In this document: positions 55,031 through 64,000 of the stretch, piece after piece
How the letters are laid out: each line of letters starts with the position of its first letter
Position numbering within the stretch: the first letter of the stretch is position 1
DNA from: Halalkalibacter hemicellulosilyticusJCM 9152
GTDB lineage: Bacteria; Bacillota; Bacilli; Bacillales; Bacillaceae_D
Direction of reading: 5' to 3'
DNA length: 64,000 bases
Assembly (NCBI RefSeq): GCF_000513115.1
Contig: NZ_BAUU01000001.1
Coordinates: forward strand, 184,466 to 248,465
Notes under the pieces: model-generated
The model's input: only the letters and a program-made list of their open reading frames with translations
Database searches by the model: none
Told to the model about the DNA's origin: nothing
Made by a program: the position numbers and the translations under genes

Positions 55031-55315
55031 ATGTTTGTGTCAGAACAGAGTACAGAGCGGATTGTTATTAATTTGCCACAACATTTGTTGAACGAGGTGG
55101 ACGGTATGATCAAGCAAGAGAATGTCGATCGTAGTGAGTTTATTTCACAAGCAACTAAGATGTACCTTCGTGAGCGGAAGAAACGTCAAATCCGTGAGAC
55201 GATGCAGCAAGGTTATATGGAAATGGCGAAAATTAACTTAAATATCGCTTCAGAATCTTTTCTTGCCGAGGAGGAAGCAGAGAATACCCTCGATCGCTTA
55301 GTGAGCGGGGTGTAG
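55031..55315 (+). CDS. ndoAI: EndoAI antitoxin (ribbon-helix-helix)
   Basis: 94 aa. An RHH DNA-binding N-terminus (RIVINLPQHLLNEVDGMI, DRSEFISQATKMYLRERKK) and a toxin-binding C-terminus GYMEMAKINLNIASES that is highly conserved in B. subtilis EndoAI. It neutralises EndoA and represses the pair. The toxin gene follows after 3 nt. Confidence 0.93.
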   Translation: MFVSEQSTERIVINLPQHLLNEVDGMIKQENVDRSEFISQATKMYLRERKKRQIRETMQQGYMEMAKINLNIASESFLAEEEAENTLDRLVSGV

Positions 55316-55318
55316 CCT

Positions 55319-55669
55319 TTGATGGTCAAACGAGGTGATGTATATTTTGCTGATCTTTCTCCTGTTGTAGGATCTGAGCAAGGAGGGGTTAGGCCTGTCC
55401 TTATTATCCAAAATGATATTGGGAATCGTTTTAGTCCTACGGTGATCGTAGCAGCGATTACAGCACAAATTCAAAAGGCGAAGCTACCGACACATGTTGA
55501 AATTAATGCAAAGCGTTATGGCTTTGATCGTGATTCGGTTATCTTGCTTGAACAAATACGTACAATTGATAAACAACGATTAACAGATAAAATTACTCAT
55601 CTAGATGATGATATGATGAATCGAGTAAATGAAGCCTTATTCATCAGTTTAGGTCTTATTGATTTTTAA
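55319..55669 (+). CDS. ndoA: EndoA/MazF mRNA endoribonuclease toxin
   Basis: 116 aa, almost identical in pattern to B. subtilis Endo[53 protein letters not shown]. It cleaves mRNA (UACAU in B. subtilis). A TTG at 55319 gives the family length; the next codon is ATG. Confidence 0.95.
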   Translation: MMVKRGDVYFADLSPVVGSEQGGVRPVLIIQNDIGNRFSPTVIVAAITAQIQKAKLPTHVEINAKRYGFDRDSVILLEQIRTIDKQRLTDKITHLDDDMMNRVNEALFISLGLIDF

Positions 55670-55679
55670 ATCGAACGAG

Positions 55680-55703
55680 AAGCTCCGCTATGCGGGGTTT
55701 TTT
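55680..55703 (+). terminator. Terminator after ndoA
   Basis: AGCTCCGC-TAT-GCGGGGTT then TTTTT. It separates the toxin-antitoxin pair from the rsb operon. Confidence 0.75.
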
Positions 55704-55875
55704 TGCGTATAAGAATATTTATAAATCGATAAATCAAAACGTGACTTATAAGTGACATTACCCGAAAATAAGCTAAGTAAAACGAATGTAACAAAATTGT
55801 AAAGCGCAAAAATCTTTGCAACGAAACCGGTGTCATGAAATAATAATGGTATCGAAATGGAAGGGGAATGGAGTT

Positions 55876-56694
55876 ATGCAACCTTACTTAGTATCGTTTG
55901 TTTCAAGAAATCGTGAAGAAATACTTGAAAAGTGGGATGAGCAGTTAAAGGGAATTAGAGAGGAAAATTATTTAGATTCTATTTCAGACTCAGTCTATGA
56001 AAATACGAATCAAACGTTTATGAATTACATTGTTAGCATGGCTAACTTAGGTTCAGCAGAAGCGAAAGTGAAAATAAGTGACTTTGCTGATGAATATATA
56101 CAAAGTGGTTGGCCTTTAGCGTATTTCACTCAAGGCTTACAAGCGTTTCGTAGAGTGATTGTTGATGTTTACTCTTCTAGTAGTGCAAATATAAAAGAGT
56201 TTATGGAGGTGTTTCATGACCTTGAGGAGTGGACGAGTGGGATCATCAATCAATTAGTCTCTGATTACACCGGTTCATGGGAAACTATTTTCGAAATGCA
56301 AAAGCTTTCTCTATTAGAATTATCGGCACCGCTTATTCCTGTATTTGAAGGGGTAACGGTTATGCCGTTAATCGGAACGATTGACACAGCACGAGCAAAG
56401 CTCATTATGGAAAATTTATTAGAAGGAGTTATTGAGCATCGTTCGCAGGTTGTTCTGATCGATATTACTGGAGTACCAGTAGTAGATACAATGGTTGCTC
56501 ATCATGTTATTCAAGCATCTGAAGCTGTTCGTTTAGTAGGATCGACCTGTATCTTAGTGGGAATACGCCCTGAGATCGCTCAAACGATTGTTAACCTTGG
56601 TATAGACCTTAGTGAATTCCCTACTAAGAGTACATTGAAGAAAGGGATAGAAACGGCATTCGAGTTTGTTAATAAAAAAGTAGTTGACCTTTAA
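55876..56694 (+). CDS. rsbRA: Stressosome protein RsbRA
   Basis: 272 aa. The N-terminal half (residues 1-150) is a non-haem globin-like sensor domain; the C-terminal STAS domain (about 155-270) has [21 protein letters not shown] and [14 protein letters not shown], whose threonines correspond to the RsbT-phosphorylated sites. It builds the stressosome with RsbS. The ATG at 55876 has GGAG upstream. Confidence 0.94.
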   Translation: MQPYLVSFVSRNREEILEKWDEQLKGIREENYLDSISDSVYENTNQTFMNYIVSMANLGSAEAKVKISDFADEYIQSGWPLAYFTQGLQAFRRVIVDVYSSSSANIKEFMEVFHDLEEWTSGIINQLVSDYTGSWETIFEMQKLSLLELSAPLIPVFEGVTVMPLIGTIDTARAKLIMENLLEGVIEHRSQVVLIDITGVPVVDTMVAHHVIQASEAVRLVGSTCILVGIRPEIAQTIVNLGIDLSEFPTKSTLKKGIETAFEFVNKKVVDL

Positions 56695-56711
56695 AAAGGA
56701 GGGCGGAATTT

Positions 56712-57068
56712 ATGAGAATACCAATATTAAAATTAAGTCATTATTTGTTAGTCAGCGTTCAAGTTGAATTAGATGACCAAACGGCGCTGCAATTTCAGGA
56801 GGACTTATTAAATAAAATTCATAATGAAGGCTCATTAGGAGTAGTTATTGATTTAACTTCTGTAGATATGATCGATTCATTTATCGCGAAAGTGTTAGGT
56901 GATGTTGTTGATATGTCTGGATTAATGGGGGCCAAGGTTGTTTTGACCGGGATACAACCAGCTGTTGCTATAACCCTAATTGATATGGGGATAAAGATGC
57001 AAAATGTTGAAACAGCGTTGGATTTAGAGCAAGGTCTTGAAAAACTCCAACTAGAATTGGAGGAGTGA
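56712..57068 (+). CDS. rsbS: Stressosome STAS protein RsbS
   Basis: 118 aa, a single STAS domain; the phosphorylated serine is Ser56 in DMIDSFIAK. It holds RsbT in the stressosome until phosphorylated. GGAGG precedes the ATG. Confidence 0.95.
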   Translation: MRIPILKLSHYLLVSVQVELDDQTALQFQEDLLNKIHNEGSLGVVIDLTSVDMIDSFIAKVLGDVVDMSGLMGAKVVLTGIQPAVAITLIDMGIKMQNVETALDLEQGLEKLQLELEE

Positions 57069-57070
57069 AG

Positions 57071-57484
57071 ATGAACGAACAACCCTGTGTAGAAATAAAA
57101 AATGAATGGGGAATTGTTGCAGCTCGACAAGCTGGTCGAACGTTATCTAAAGAGGTGGGCTTTGGTAGTGTGGATCAAGCAAGAATTACAACAGCGATCT
57201 CAGAGTTAGCTCGTAACATATATTTATATGCGAAACGTGGGGAAATTTGCATTCAAAAAGTCGAAAAGAAAAGTCAGATGGCTAAAAAGTATGGGATTCG
57301 TGTGATTGCAAAAGATAACGGTCCCGGAATTCCAGATGTAAGACAAGTGATGACGGATGGCTTTACAACTTCTGGAGGAATGGGGGCCGGATTACCTGGT
57401 GTTAAGCGTCTAATGGATGAGTTTACGATTGATTCAAATGAAGGCGAAGGTACAACGATTACAACCGTTAAATGGTTAGTGTAA
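57071..57484 (+). CDS. rsbT: Serine/threonine kinase RsbT
   Basis: 137 aa, GHKL kinase: ISELARNIYLYA, DNGPGIPD, GGMGAGLPGVKRLMDEF. After stress it leaves the stressosome and activates RsbU. The ATG at 57071 has GGAGG 7 nt upstream, 2 nt after rsbS. Confidence 0.95.
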   Translation: MNEQPCVEIKNEWGIVAARQAGRTLSKEVGFGSVDQARITTAISELARNIYLYAKRGEICIQKVEKKSQMAKKYGIRVIAKDNGPGIPDVRQVMTDGFTTSGGMGAGLPGVKRLMDEFTIDSNEGEGTTITTVKWLV

Positions 57485-57514
57485 TGAAGAAATAAAGGCG
57501 ACAGGGGGAGTAAA

Positions 57515-58528
57515 GTGGACAAGAAGGTAACTAGCTTAGAGCAAGAATATTTGCAGATCCTTCAAACATTTCTTCATCAAAAGAGTGAACAAGGCCTCTA
57601 TCAAGCACAACAGTTTAGTAAACGTCTTTTGGAGGAGCAAGTTTCACCTGAAGAATTTGTTAGTGTTCATCGAACGGTTTTAGTTGAGCTGTTTCCTAAT
57701 GTGCAAGGTGAAATGCTAGATTCGTTTGACCTGTTACTAGAAGTAATGATGGGATATGGTTTGGCATATCGTGAGCATCAGAGCTTAAGGGATCGACAGC
57801 TAGAGTTAGAATCTGAAATTGATGTCGCTGCGAGTATGCAGCAAACATTACTACCAGAGCGAGTACCGCAAACAAGCTCACTTGATATAGGTGTTATTAG
57901 TGTTGCTGCTAATAAGATGAGTGGTGATTATTACCATTTTATACAAGAGGAGAATAATAGAGTTGGAGTAGCAATCGCTGATATTATTGGTAAAGGTGTG
58001 CCGGCAGCATTATGTATGTCAATGATTAAATATGCTATGGATAGTTTATCGCGGCTCAATCAGCAGCCTAGTGTGATGCTTGAAAATGTGAACCGTGTTG
58101 TTGAACAAAATATAAGTGATAATATGTTTATTACAATGATGTACGGATCTTATGATATAAATGAGCATTTATTTTATTATGCAAGTGCAGGACATGAGCC
58201 AGGCTTCTTTTATGATGCGAATAATGATGCATTCGAAGAGTTGTATGCAAAAGGGATGGTTCTTGGTTTAGCAAGTGGGACGGCATATAAAGAATACGAA
58301 AAGCCTTTAAATGTTGGAGACTTTGTTGTACTGCTTTCAGATGGAGTAACAGAATCTAGAAATCAAGATCGCTTCATTGAAAGGGAGGAAATTGTGAATT
58401 TACTTCGGCAAACTATGTATGCATCCGCACAAGAGATGGTCCAGCATGTGTATGAAGAAATGTCGAAGTGGCAAGAGTATGAGCTTAAAGATGATTTTAC
58501 AATGATTGTTTTAAAAAGAAATGTTTAA
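57515..58528 (+). CDS. rsbU: PP2C-type phosphatase RsbU
   Basis: 337 aa, GTG start with GGGGGAG upstream. N-terminal RsbT-binding helical domain (1-85), then the SpoIIE/PP2C domain (AASMQQTLLPERVPQ, ADIIGKGVPAALCMSMIK, LLSDGVTES). It dephosphorylates RsbV to release sigma-B. It ends at the sigma-B promoter of rsbV. Confidence 0.95.
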   Translation: MDKKVTSLEQEYLQILQTFLHQKSEQGLYQAQQFSKRLLEEQVSPEEFVSVHRTVLVELFPNVQGEMLDSFDLLLEVMMGYGLAYREHQSLRDRQLELESEIDVAASMQQTLLPERVPQTSSLDIGVISVAANKMSGDYYHFIQEENNRVGVAIADIIGKGVPAALCMSMIKYAMDSLSRLNQQPSVMLENVNRVVEQNISDNMFITMMYGSYDINEHLFYYASAGHEPGFFYDANNDAFEELYAKGMVLGLASGTAYKEYEKPLNVGDFVVLLSDGVTESRNQDRFIEREEIVNLLRQTMYASAQEMVQHVYEEMSKWQEYELKDDFTMIVLKRNV

Positions 58529-58548
58529 GTACTTGTAAGTAGTGGTAT
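58523..58548 (+). promoter_or_regulatory. Sigma-B promoter before rsbV
   Basis: GTTTAA (58523-58528), 14-nt spacer, TGGTAT (58543-58548), against consensus GTTTAA-N12/14-GGGTAT. The -35 overlaps the end of rsbU. It lets sigma-B raise its own operon part rsbV-rsbW-sigB-rsbX, as in B. subtilis. Confidence 0.85.
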
Positions 58549-58593
58549 GGAGAAACTATATTAGGTATACAAGGGAAAGGGAGTTATGAAACG

Positions 58594-58917
58594 ATGAACC
58601 TATCCGTACGATTTGAAAAAAAAGAAAATGAACATAACGTATTTCTTACAGGAGAAATCGATGCTTATACTGCACCTAAATTAAAGGAATCTTTAGCTCC
58701 GTTGGCACAATACCATGACCAAGACATCATTATTGATTTATCTGACGTTGAATATATTGACAGTACTGGTTTAGGAATATTTATTGGTGTGTTTAAGGCG
58801 ATGCACAATCATAACGGTCATTTAAAACTTGTTGGTTTATCTGAACGGATTCACCGACTATTTTCAATAACGGGACTAGACGAAGTAATGACTATTGAAA
58901 AGAAGGAGCGAGTGTAA
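58594..58917 (+). CDS. rsbV: Anti-anti-sigma factor RsbV
   Basis: 107 aa, STAS domain, phosphoacceptor Ser57 in YIDSTGLGIFIG. When unphosphorylated it binds RsbW and frees sigma-B. GGGAG lies about 10 nt before the ATG; the stop is directly followed by the rsbW start. Confidence 0.95.
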   Translation: MNLSVRFEKKENEHNVFLTGEIDAYTAPKLKESLAPLAQYHDQDIIIDLSDVEYIDSTGLGIFIGVFKAMHNHNGHLKLVGLSERIHRLFSITGLDEVMTIEKKERV

Positions 58918-59403
58918 ATGAGTCAGCATGAGTGTGATCAAATAACAATGTCGTTACCTGCCAAGCCCGAATATGTAGGGGTGGTCCGTCTAACTGTGTC
59001 AGGTATTGCCAACCGTATCGGTTTTTCATATGACGAAATTGAAGATATGAAAATTGCCGTTGCTGAGGCATGTACGAATGTGGTGACGCATGCTTATGAA
59101 GGAGAAGGGAAGATGAATGTATCCTTTTCGGTACAACATGACCGATTAGAGGTTGCTGTTGCGGATAAAGGCCAAAGCTTTAATTTATCTGATTTAAAAG
59201 ACCACTTAAAGCCGGTTGATGCAGATCAACCAGTTGCAGAATTGAAGGAAGGTGGACTTGGCTTGTTCCTTATTAACACATTAATGGATAAAGTAGAAAT
59301 TAGTAATCAAGCAGGCGTCATTTTAGTTATGACTAAGTTTCTTCACAGAGATGAGGTGGAGCAACATGTCGACCGAATCAATACAACGCAACCAGGGCAA
59401 TGA
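58918..59403 (+). CDS. rsbW: Anti-sigma-B kinase RsbW
   Basis: 161 aa, GHKL kinase (IAVAEACTNVVTHAYEG, VADKGQ, EGGLGLFLINTLMD). It binds sigma-B and phosphorylates RsbV. It overlaps sigB by 38 nt. Confidence 0.95.
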   Translation: MSQHECDQITMSLPAKPEYVGVVRLTVSGIANRIGFSYDEIEDMKIAVAEACTNVVTHAYEGEGKMNVSFSVQHDRLEVAVADKGQSFNLSDLKDHLKPVDADQPVAELKEGGLGLFLINTLMDKVEISNQAGVILVMTKFLHRDEVEQHVDRINTTQPGQ

Positions 59404-60151
59404 CGATGTCTATAGGTGGATTGATCAATATCAACAAACTGGAGATCGCGAACTTCAGTTGAAGATTGTTGAGCACTATAAAGGGCTTGTGCATTCATTA
59501 TCAAGGAAGTTTTCCAGAGGTAAGGATCATGAAGAGGATCTTTTTCAAGTAGGTATGGTTGGCTTGTTGGCAGCTTTGCAACGCTTTGATGGGGAATTTG
59601 GCAGGAGCTTTGAGTCCTTTGCAGTTCCGACTATTGTCGGTGAAATTAAACGGTTTATTCGTGATAAGACTTGGAGTGTGCATGTTCCTAGACGTATTAA
59701 GGAATTGGGCCCGAAAATAAAAAATGCCGTAGAAGAATTGACAACAGAATATCAGCGATCGCCTCTTGTTCATGAAATTGCTGAACACCTAGGTGTTTCA
59801 GAAGAGGATGTACTTGAAACGATGGAGATGAGTCAAAGTTATCAGGCACTATCAGTAGACCGTACGTTAGAAGCCGATCAAGAAGGTGGAGAAACGACGC
59901 TGCTTGATCTAATAGGCGAAGAAGAGTCTGGATTTGAAAAAGCTGATCGAAGGATGATGCTCGAGAATGCATTGAAAGTATTAAGTGAGAGAGAGCAGCA
60001 AATTATCTACTTTACGTATTATGAGCATCTTAGTCAGAAAGAAACGGGTGAGCGACTTGGTATATCCCAAATGCATGTGTCTCGCTTACAGCGTAAAGCA
60101 TTGAATAGATTAAAGGAATCGATCAACATCGAAGCTTCGGAGATCTTATAA
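59366..60151 (+). CDS. sigB: General stress sigma factor SigB
   Basis: 261 aa, with regions 2 (VGLLAALQRFDGEFGRSFESFA), 3 and 4 (LSEREQQIIYFTYYEHLSQKETGERLGISQMHVSRLQRKA, shown in part). The ATG at 59366 has AGGTGGAG upstream. It directs the general stress regulon. Confidence 0.95.
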   Translation: MSTESIQRNQGNDDVYRWIDQYQQTGDRELQLKIVEHYKGLVHSLSRKFSRGKDHEEDLFQVGMVGLLAALQRFDGEFGRSFESFAVPTIVGEIKRFIRDKTWSVHVPRRIKELGPKIKNAVEELTTEYQRSPLVHEIAEHLGVSEEDVLETMEMSQSYQALSVDRTLEADQEGGETTLLDLIGEEESGFEKADRRMMLENALKVLSEREQQIIYFTYYEHLSQKETGERLGISQMHVSRLQRKALNRLKESINIEASEIL

Positions 60152-60753
60152 TGATTAACCATTATACAGATGGGAAAACAGAGGTTGTAGCATTAGAAAA
60201 AACAAAGCCAGGGAAATCTTGTTGTGGAGATGTACATGCGGTTCTACATACAGATGAATATATGCTATGTACGGTTATTGATGGTTTAGGTAGCGGTGAG
60301 GGTGCTCGAAGATCTGCTAACATTGTGATGGACGCAATTGTCCGTTATCAACATCATCCCGTTGATGTTATAGCAGAAAAAGGCAACAAGGACTTGTTAT
60401 TTGAACGCGGTGCGGTTTTGACGATTATTAAAATTCACTATGAAAAAAAAGAAATATCCTATTGTAATTACGGTAATATTGGCTTTATGTTATGTTTGCC
60501 AGATGGTAAGCTCATTCAGCCGATTCCAAAGAGAGGTTATTTATCTGGTAGGAAAAGTGCGTTCAAAATACATTACTTTTCATTTGAGAAGGATAGTGTG
60601 TTTTGCTTATATTCAGATGGTGTGAGTGCCCCTTTTAATAAGGAACAACTTTTGTCGATAAAGGAATTAGAAGATGTTTCTTCATATTTGAACTATAGTA
60701 CAGAGCAAATAAATGATGATGTGACGGTTCTTGTTGGAAGGATAACGGGGTAG
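60151..60753 (+). CDS. rsbX: Feedback phosphatase RsbX
   Basis: 200 aa, PP2C-like, with VIDGLGSGEGARRSA and LYSDGV. It dephosphorylates RsbS/RsbR to reset the stressosome. Its ATG shares one base with the sigB stop (TAATG). Confidence 0.93.
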   Translation: MINHYTDGKTEVVALEKTKPGKSCCGDVHAVLHTDEYMLCTVIDGLGSGEGARRSANIVMDAIVRYQHHPVDVIAEKGNKDLLFERGAVLTIIKIHYEKKEISYCNYGNIGFMLCLPDGKLIQPIPKRGYLSGRKSAFKIHYFSFEKDSVFCLYSDGVSAPFNKEQLLSIKELEDVSSYLNYSTEQINDDVTVLVGRITG

Positions 60754-60758
60754 TGTGT

Positions 60759-60796
60759 AAGCTTGTTAGCTAGTTTAAGCTAACGGGCTTTTTTCT
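60759..60796 (+). terminator. Terminator after rsbX
   Basis: AAGC-TT-GTTAGC and GCTAAC-GG-GCTT form a stem followed by TTTTCTTC. Confidence 0.85.
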
Positions 60797-60900
60797 TCGT
60801 GAAATATATCGTTCATATGCCTTTCTATGGTTGAGGTTTGAGCGAGAAAACGATTAGTTGTGATATGATATGGATAATATGTGTATAAAGAGGTGCTTCT

Positions 60901-63071
60901 ATGAATGAAGAAAAGAAAATGCAAATAATTGCTAAATTAGCCCAGGAATCAAATACAAAAGAACAATATGTGACTCAGCTCATTGAGTTAGTAGGAGAAG
61001 GAAATACGGTTCCTTTTATCGCGCGTTATCGAAAAGAGATGACAGGTGGACTTGATGAGGTTCAAATTCGTGATATCGTTGAGAAATGGGAATATGAAAA
61101 TCAATTGTTGAAACGTCAAGAAGAAGTAGTGCGCTTAATTGAAGAACAAGGGAAGTTAACGAATGAACTACGTGTACAAATTGAATCGGCGAAAAAGCTG
61201 CAAGAAATAGAGGACTTATATCGGCCGTATAAACAAAAGCGTCGTACTAGAGCGACGGTAGCGAAAGAAAAAGGGTTAGAACCATTTGCGGAATGGTTGT
61301 TTTCTTTGCCGAAATCAGGTGACATAGAAAGTGAATCGAAAGCATACATAAATGAAGAAAAAGAAGTAACGACGATCGAAGAAGTTATACAAGGCGCGCA
61401 AGACATTATCGCAGAATGGGTGTCTGATGATGCTGACTTGAGGAAGCGTATTCGTCATCGAGGTTTTTCTGAAGGGAAAATTCAAACGTCTGTGAAAGAT
61501 CAATCTCTTGATGAGAAAAGCGTGTTTGAAATGTACTATGAATACGATGAAGCGATCCGAGCGATCGTACCACACCGTATCTTGGCGATGAATCGTGGTG
61601 AGAAGGAAGGAATCCTACGAGTGTCATTGCTCTTTCCTAATGAACGGGTGCTCCAAGAAATGAAAAGGAAGTTTATCACTCAGCATTCGATCGTAGAAAA
61701 TTTGGTCTCAGATGCAATTGAAGACGCATATAAACGTTTAATAACCCCTTCCATTGAGCGAGAAATTCGAAATGAGCTCACAGAAAAGGCTGAGGCGCAA
61801 GCGATTCATATTTTTTCTGAGAATTTAAGACATTTATTGTTACAGCCGCCAATGAAGGATAAGGTTGTATTAGGAGTTGATCCAGCTTATCGTACCGGTT
61901 GTAAATTGCTGTCGTTGATAATACAGGGAAAGTGCTGGATATAGCCGTTGTCTATCCTACTCCGCCGAGAAATGAAGTAGAGAAAGCATCAGCTGTCGTG
62001 AAACAGTTAATTGAGAAGCATTCGGTAACGATGGTTGCGATAGGGAATGGGACGGCATCAAGGGAAACAGAACAATTTATCGCCGACACGATGAAAGAAA
62101 TCGACCGTGAAATCTATTATCTTATTGTTAATGAAGCGGGTGCGAGTGTTTATTCTGCATCGGACATAGGGCGAGAGGAATTTCCTCATTTGCAAGTTGA
62201 AGAAAGAAGTGCAGTCTCCATTGCGCGAAGGCTACAAGATCCTCTAGCGGAATTAGTGAAGATTGATCCGAAGTCGGTCGGTGTTGGCCAATATCAGCAT
62301 GATGTCTCGCAAAAGAGTTTGTCTGAATCTTTGACATTCGTTGTTGAAACGGTTGTTAACCAAGTCGGTGTGAATGTGAATACAGCATCGGTTGCGCTTT
62401 TACAATATGTAGCAGGACTTTCGAAATCTGTAGCGACAAACATTATTAAACAGCGTGAAGAGCTGGGACGGTTTACGGATCGGAAGCAGTTAAAGAAAGT
62501 TCCGCGTCTAGGTGCGAAGACGTATGAACAAGCGATTGGTTTTTTGCGTATTATTGATGGGGCACAACCGTTAGATGCTACGGCTATTCACCCAGAGAGT
62601 TATAAGGGAGCGCAAGAGTTGCTTAAACGAGTCGGCGCTAAGGCTGATGATATTGGTAGTGAAAAAGTGAAGCTTAATCTGCAAAATATTGATATGCAAC
62701 AAACTGCCGAAGAGATGGGAGTTGGTGTTCCGACTTTGCGCGATATTGTTGAATCACTTATTCGACCTGCGCGTGATCCACGTGATGAAGTAGCTAAGCC
62801 TTTACTAAAGCAAGGCGTTTTGCAAATGGAGGATTTAATGGCGGGTATGGAATTGCAAGGAACTGTTCGAAACGTTGTTGATTTTGGTGCTTTTGTTGAC
62901 ATAGGTGTGAAGCAGGATGGTTTAGTACATATTTCGAAGCTGACAAATCGTTTTGTGAAACATCCATTAGAGGTTGTGTCAGTTGGAGAAATCGTAACGG
63001 TTTGGGTTGATCAAATAGATGTTGGGAAGGGAAGAATTGCTTTAACGATGAAAGAACCTGACAAGCAATGA
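60901..63071 (+). CDS. tex: Tex-family RNA-binding transcription accessory protein (one frameshift)
   Basis: About 723 aa after correction (B. subtilis YdcI is similar). N-terminal Tex helices, a YqgF-like nuclease fold (VVLGVDPAYRTGCKL), helix-hairpin-helix motifs (VGVNVNTASVALLQYVAGLS, RLGAKTYEQAIGFLRI) and a C-terminal S1 domain (LQGTVRNVVDFGAFVDIGVK). One G is missing at 61908; adding it gives TGCKLAVVDNTGKVLDIAVV and joins the two open frames. The ATG at 60901 has AGAGGTG upstream. Likely a read error. Confidence 0.92.
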
Positions 63072-63082
63072 TTGTAATAGGG

Positions 63083-63113
63083 AAAGCCTGTCTATATCGA
63101 GGCAGGCTTTTTC
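63083..63113. terminator. Terminator after tex
   Basis: AAAGCCTG and CAGGCTTT form the stem, followed by TTC. It is symmetric enough to serve the convergent cmpA gene too. Confidence 0.8.
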
Positions 63114-63119
63114 GTATAC

Positions 63120-63250
63120 CTATAGGCTTGACTTGATGGACGTGCGTATTTTTTCTTTGTAATAAAACCAACATTGATTTAAAATCTTTATTTGAGTACG
63201 ATCTTTGCGCAAATAGCTCGCCTTAATTGTTGTCTCAGCCAGTTAGGCAT
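63120..63250 (-). CDS. cmpA: Cortex morphogenetic protein CmpA (one frameshift)
   Basis: 43 aa after correction: MPNWLRQQLRRAILRKDRTQ, then IKILNQCWFYYKEK. The CmpA pattern (MPNWL...IKxLNQCWFYY) is clear. The frame as given stops after 20 codons; one base is missing in the run of three A at 63211-63213 (T on the coding strand). GGAG lies before the ATG at 63250. CmpA is a small protein that controls spore cortex assembly in bacilli and lies beside sprT in B. subtilis. Confidence 0.85.
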
Positions 63251-63327
63251 GAGGATCAACTCCTTAGCATCTCGGTTTTTATTAGTATATGTCAGGAAGG
63301 TTGTCAATGTTGAAAGGTAGTGGAAAT

Positions 63328-63801
63328 ATGGATAAGCATAAGAAGTGGTTAAATGAAAACAGCCTTCAAAAATTAGTGGAAGAAATATCTTTAACATACT
63401 TTAATCGGCCATTCCAGCATCGCGCGCTGTACAATAATAGGCTTCGTACAACAGGAGGAAGGTATTTGTTGCATTCTCATCATATTGAAATTAATCCTAA
63501 ACAAGTTATACATTTCGGTTATGAAGGACTTGTAGGTATTATTAAGCATGAGCTTTGTCATTATCATTTACATATAGAAGGTGAAGGGTACAAGCATCAG
63601 GACCGCGAATTCAAAAGCTTAATGAAAAAGGTTGGGGCACCGCGCTATTGTGATATGATTCCAGGGATGAAGAGGGAACACAAAGCTACCCATGTTTATC
63701 GGTGTCTCGGATGTTCCTTGGAATATGTAAGAAAAAGAAGGATTGATACGTCCAAATTCGTCTGTGGGAAATGCCGTGGGAAATTGCAAAAAAAATCTTG
63801 A
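63328..63801 (+). CDS. SprT-like zinc metalloprotease-fold protein
   Basis: 157 aa. Zinc motif IKHELCHYHLH, and a C-terminal zinc ribbon (CLGCSLEYV, CGKCRGKL). The ATG at 63328 has AAAGGTAG upstream; the longer frame overlaps cmpA's promoter region and lacks homology. Its position before tRNA genes matches B. subtilis ydcK. The function of the small SprT-like group in bacilli is not settled. Confidence 0.9.
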   Translation: MDKHKKWLNENSLQKLVEEISLTYFNRPFQHRALYNNRLRTTGGRYLLHSHHIEINPKQVIHFGYEGLVGIIKHELCHYHLHIEGEGYKHQDREFKSLMKKVGAPRYCDMIPGMKREHKATHVYRCLGCSLEYVRKRRIDTSKFVCGKCRGKLQKKS

Positions 63802-63870
63802 AATGGTATTGATAGATGAAGTTGTATTATGATATATTATAGAGGTCGCTGAAATAAGTGCTTTTTTTGG

Positions 63871-63899
63871 TTGACATGTTAAAGTTGACTGTTTATAAT
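63871..63899 (+). promoter_or_regulatory. Consensus sigma-A promoter of the tRNA gene(s)
   Basis: TTGACA (63871-63876), 17-nt spacer, TATAAT (63894-63899): a perfect consensus, typical of stable-RNA promoters. It drives the tRNA-Asn at 63926, probably the first of a tRNA/rRNA cluster beyond the window. Confidence 0.9.
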
Positions 63900-63925
63900 A
63901 CTTTAAGTCGACATTCGTTGATTAT

Positions 63926-64000
63926 TCCACAGTAGCTCAGTGGTAGAGCTATCGGCTGTTAACCGATCGGTCGTAGGTTCGAATCCTACCTGTGGAGCCA
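63926..64000 (+). tRNA. tRNA-Asn (GTT)
   Basis: 75 nt with encoded CCA. Acceptor stem TCCACAG/CTGTGGA, D-arm AGCTCAGTGGTAGAGCT, anticodon loop CTGTTAA with GTT at 63958-63960, T-arm GTAGGTTCGAATCCTAC. Confidence 0.97.

Noticed and set aside
61116..61627. ORFs antisense to tex
   Set aside because: They mirror a strongly conserved gene and lack ribosome sites.
1..64000. CRISPR array, prophage, replication origin, complete IS element
   Set aside because: No regularly spaced repeats, no phage or transposase genes and no DnaA-box cluster or dnaA/repA gene were seen.

Overview
The window looks like a low-GC Firmicute chromosome of the family Bacillaceae, most likely an alkaliphilic, plant-polymer-degrading lineage (Halalkalibacter/Alkalihalobacillus-like; the genus is inferred). 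The evidence is sporulation genes (CmpA, a GerS/YdcC-type lipoprotein), the full sigma-B stressosome operon, Bacillus-type nas nitrate assimilation genes, sigma-A/sigma-B/Fur/TnrA/cre-type sites, strong GGAGG ribosome sites, an M-box and a GH30/PL10 polysaccharide-degrading setting. The block rhomboid-acpS-ydcC-alr-ndoAI-ndoA-rsbRA...sigB-rsbX-tex-cmpA-sprT-tRNA is the Bacillus subtilis ydcA-ydcK order.

Layout. 1-0.4 kb: end of a GH30 glycosidase. 0.4-5 kb (minus): sulfate ABC importer cysA-cysW-cysT-sbp plus yezD behind a 290-nt leader, divergent from an SLC13 permease (5.1-6.9 kb). 7-12 kb: PadR regulator with DUF4188 protein, AraC regulator and an exported pectate lyase with a cre site. 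11.9-14 kb: a phnE remnant split by a MITE-like element, then a 5'-nucleotidase. 14.3-18.5 kb (minus): ABC exporter and UvrA paralogue. 18.6-22.3 kb: double-MerR regulator, deacetylase, YdeI-like protein, HtpX-like protease, LMW phosphatase. 22.4-27.7 kb: a pair of long direct repeats enclosing an ABC-F antibiotic-resistance gene with a complete transcription attenuator and an M-box-controlled mgtE. 27.7-34 kb: orphan histidine kinase, chemoreceptor, decayed PH-domain gene, nitroreductase, and a GntR/ABC operon with its own palindromic operator. 34-45.5 kb: nitrate assimilation (nasA-B-C; nasF-D-E; hemD). 45.7-48.2 kb: pxpBCA 5-oxoprolinase. 48.3-51 kb: second mgtE and a Fur-box operon. 51-64 kb: the ydcA-ydcK-like block, ending in tRNA-Asn.

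Two sequence-wide observations matter for reading the annotation. First, nine apparent single-base deletions, every one in a homopolymer run, break eight otherwise conserved genes (nasC twice). This pattern points to read errors in a draft assembly rather than to real pseudogenes, so those genes are annotated across the break. Second, small inverted repeats with the core GGCACTGAAAAAGT recur between genes; one copy is the end of a 177-bp element that left a 9-bp target duplication in phnE.

The best regulatory finds are the ABC-F attenuator (tripeptide uORF, mutually exclusive hairpins, terminator), the M-box, a TnrA box about 50 nt upstream of a predicted nas start, a Fur box in front of a DUF2325 operon, and a perfect palindrome in front of padR.
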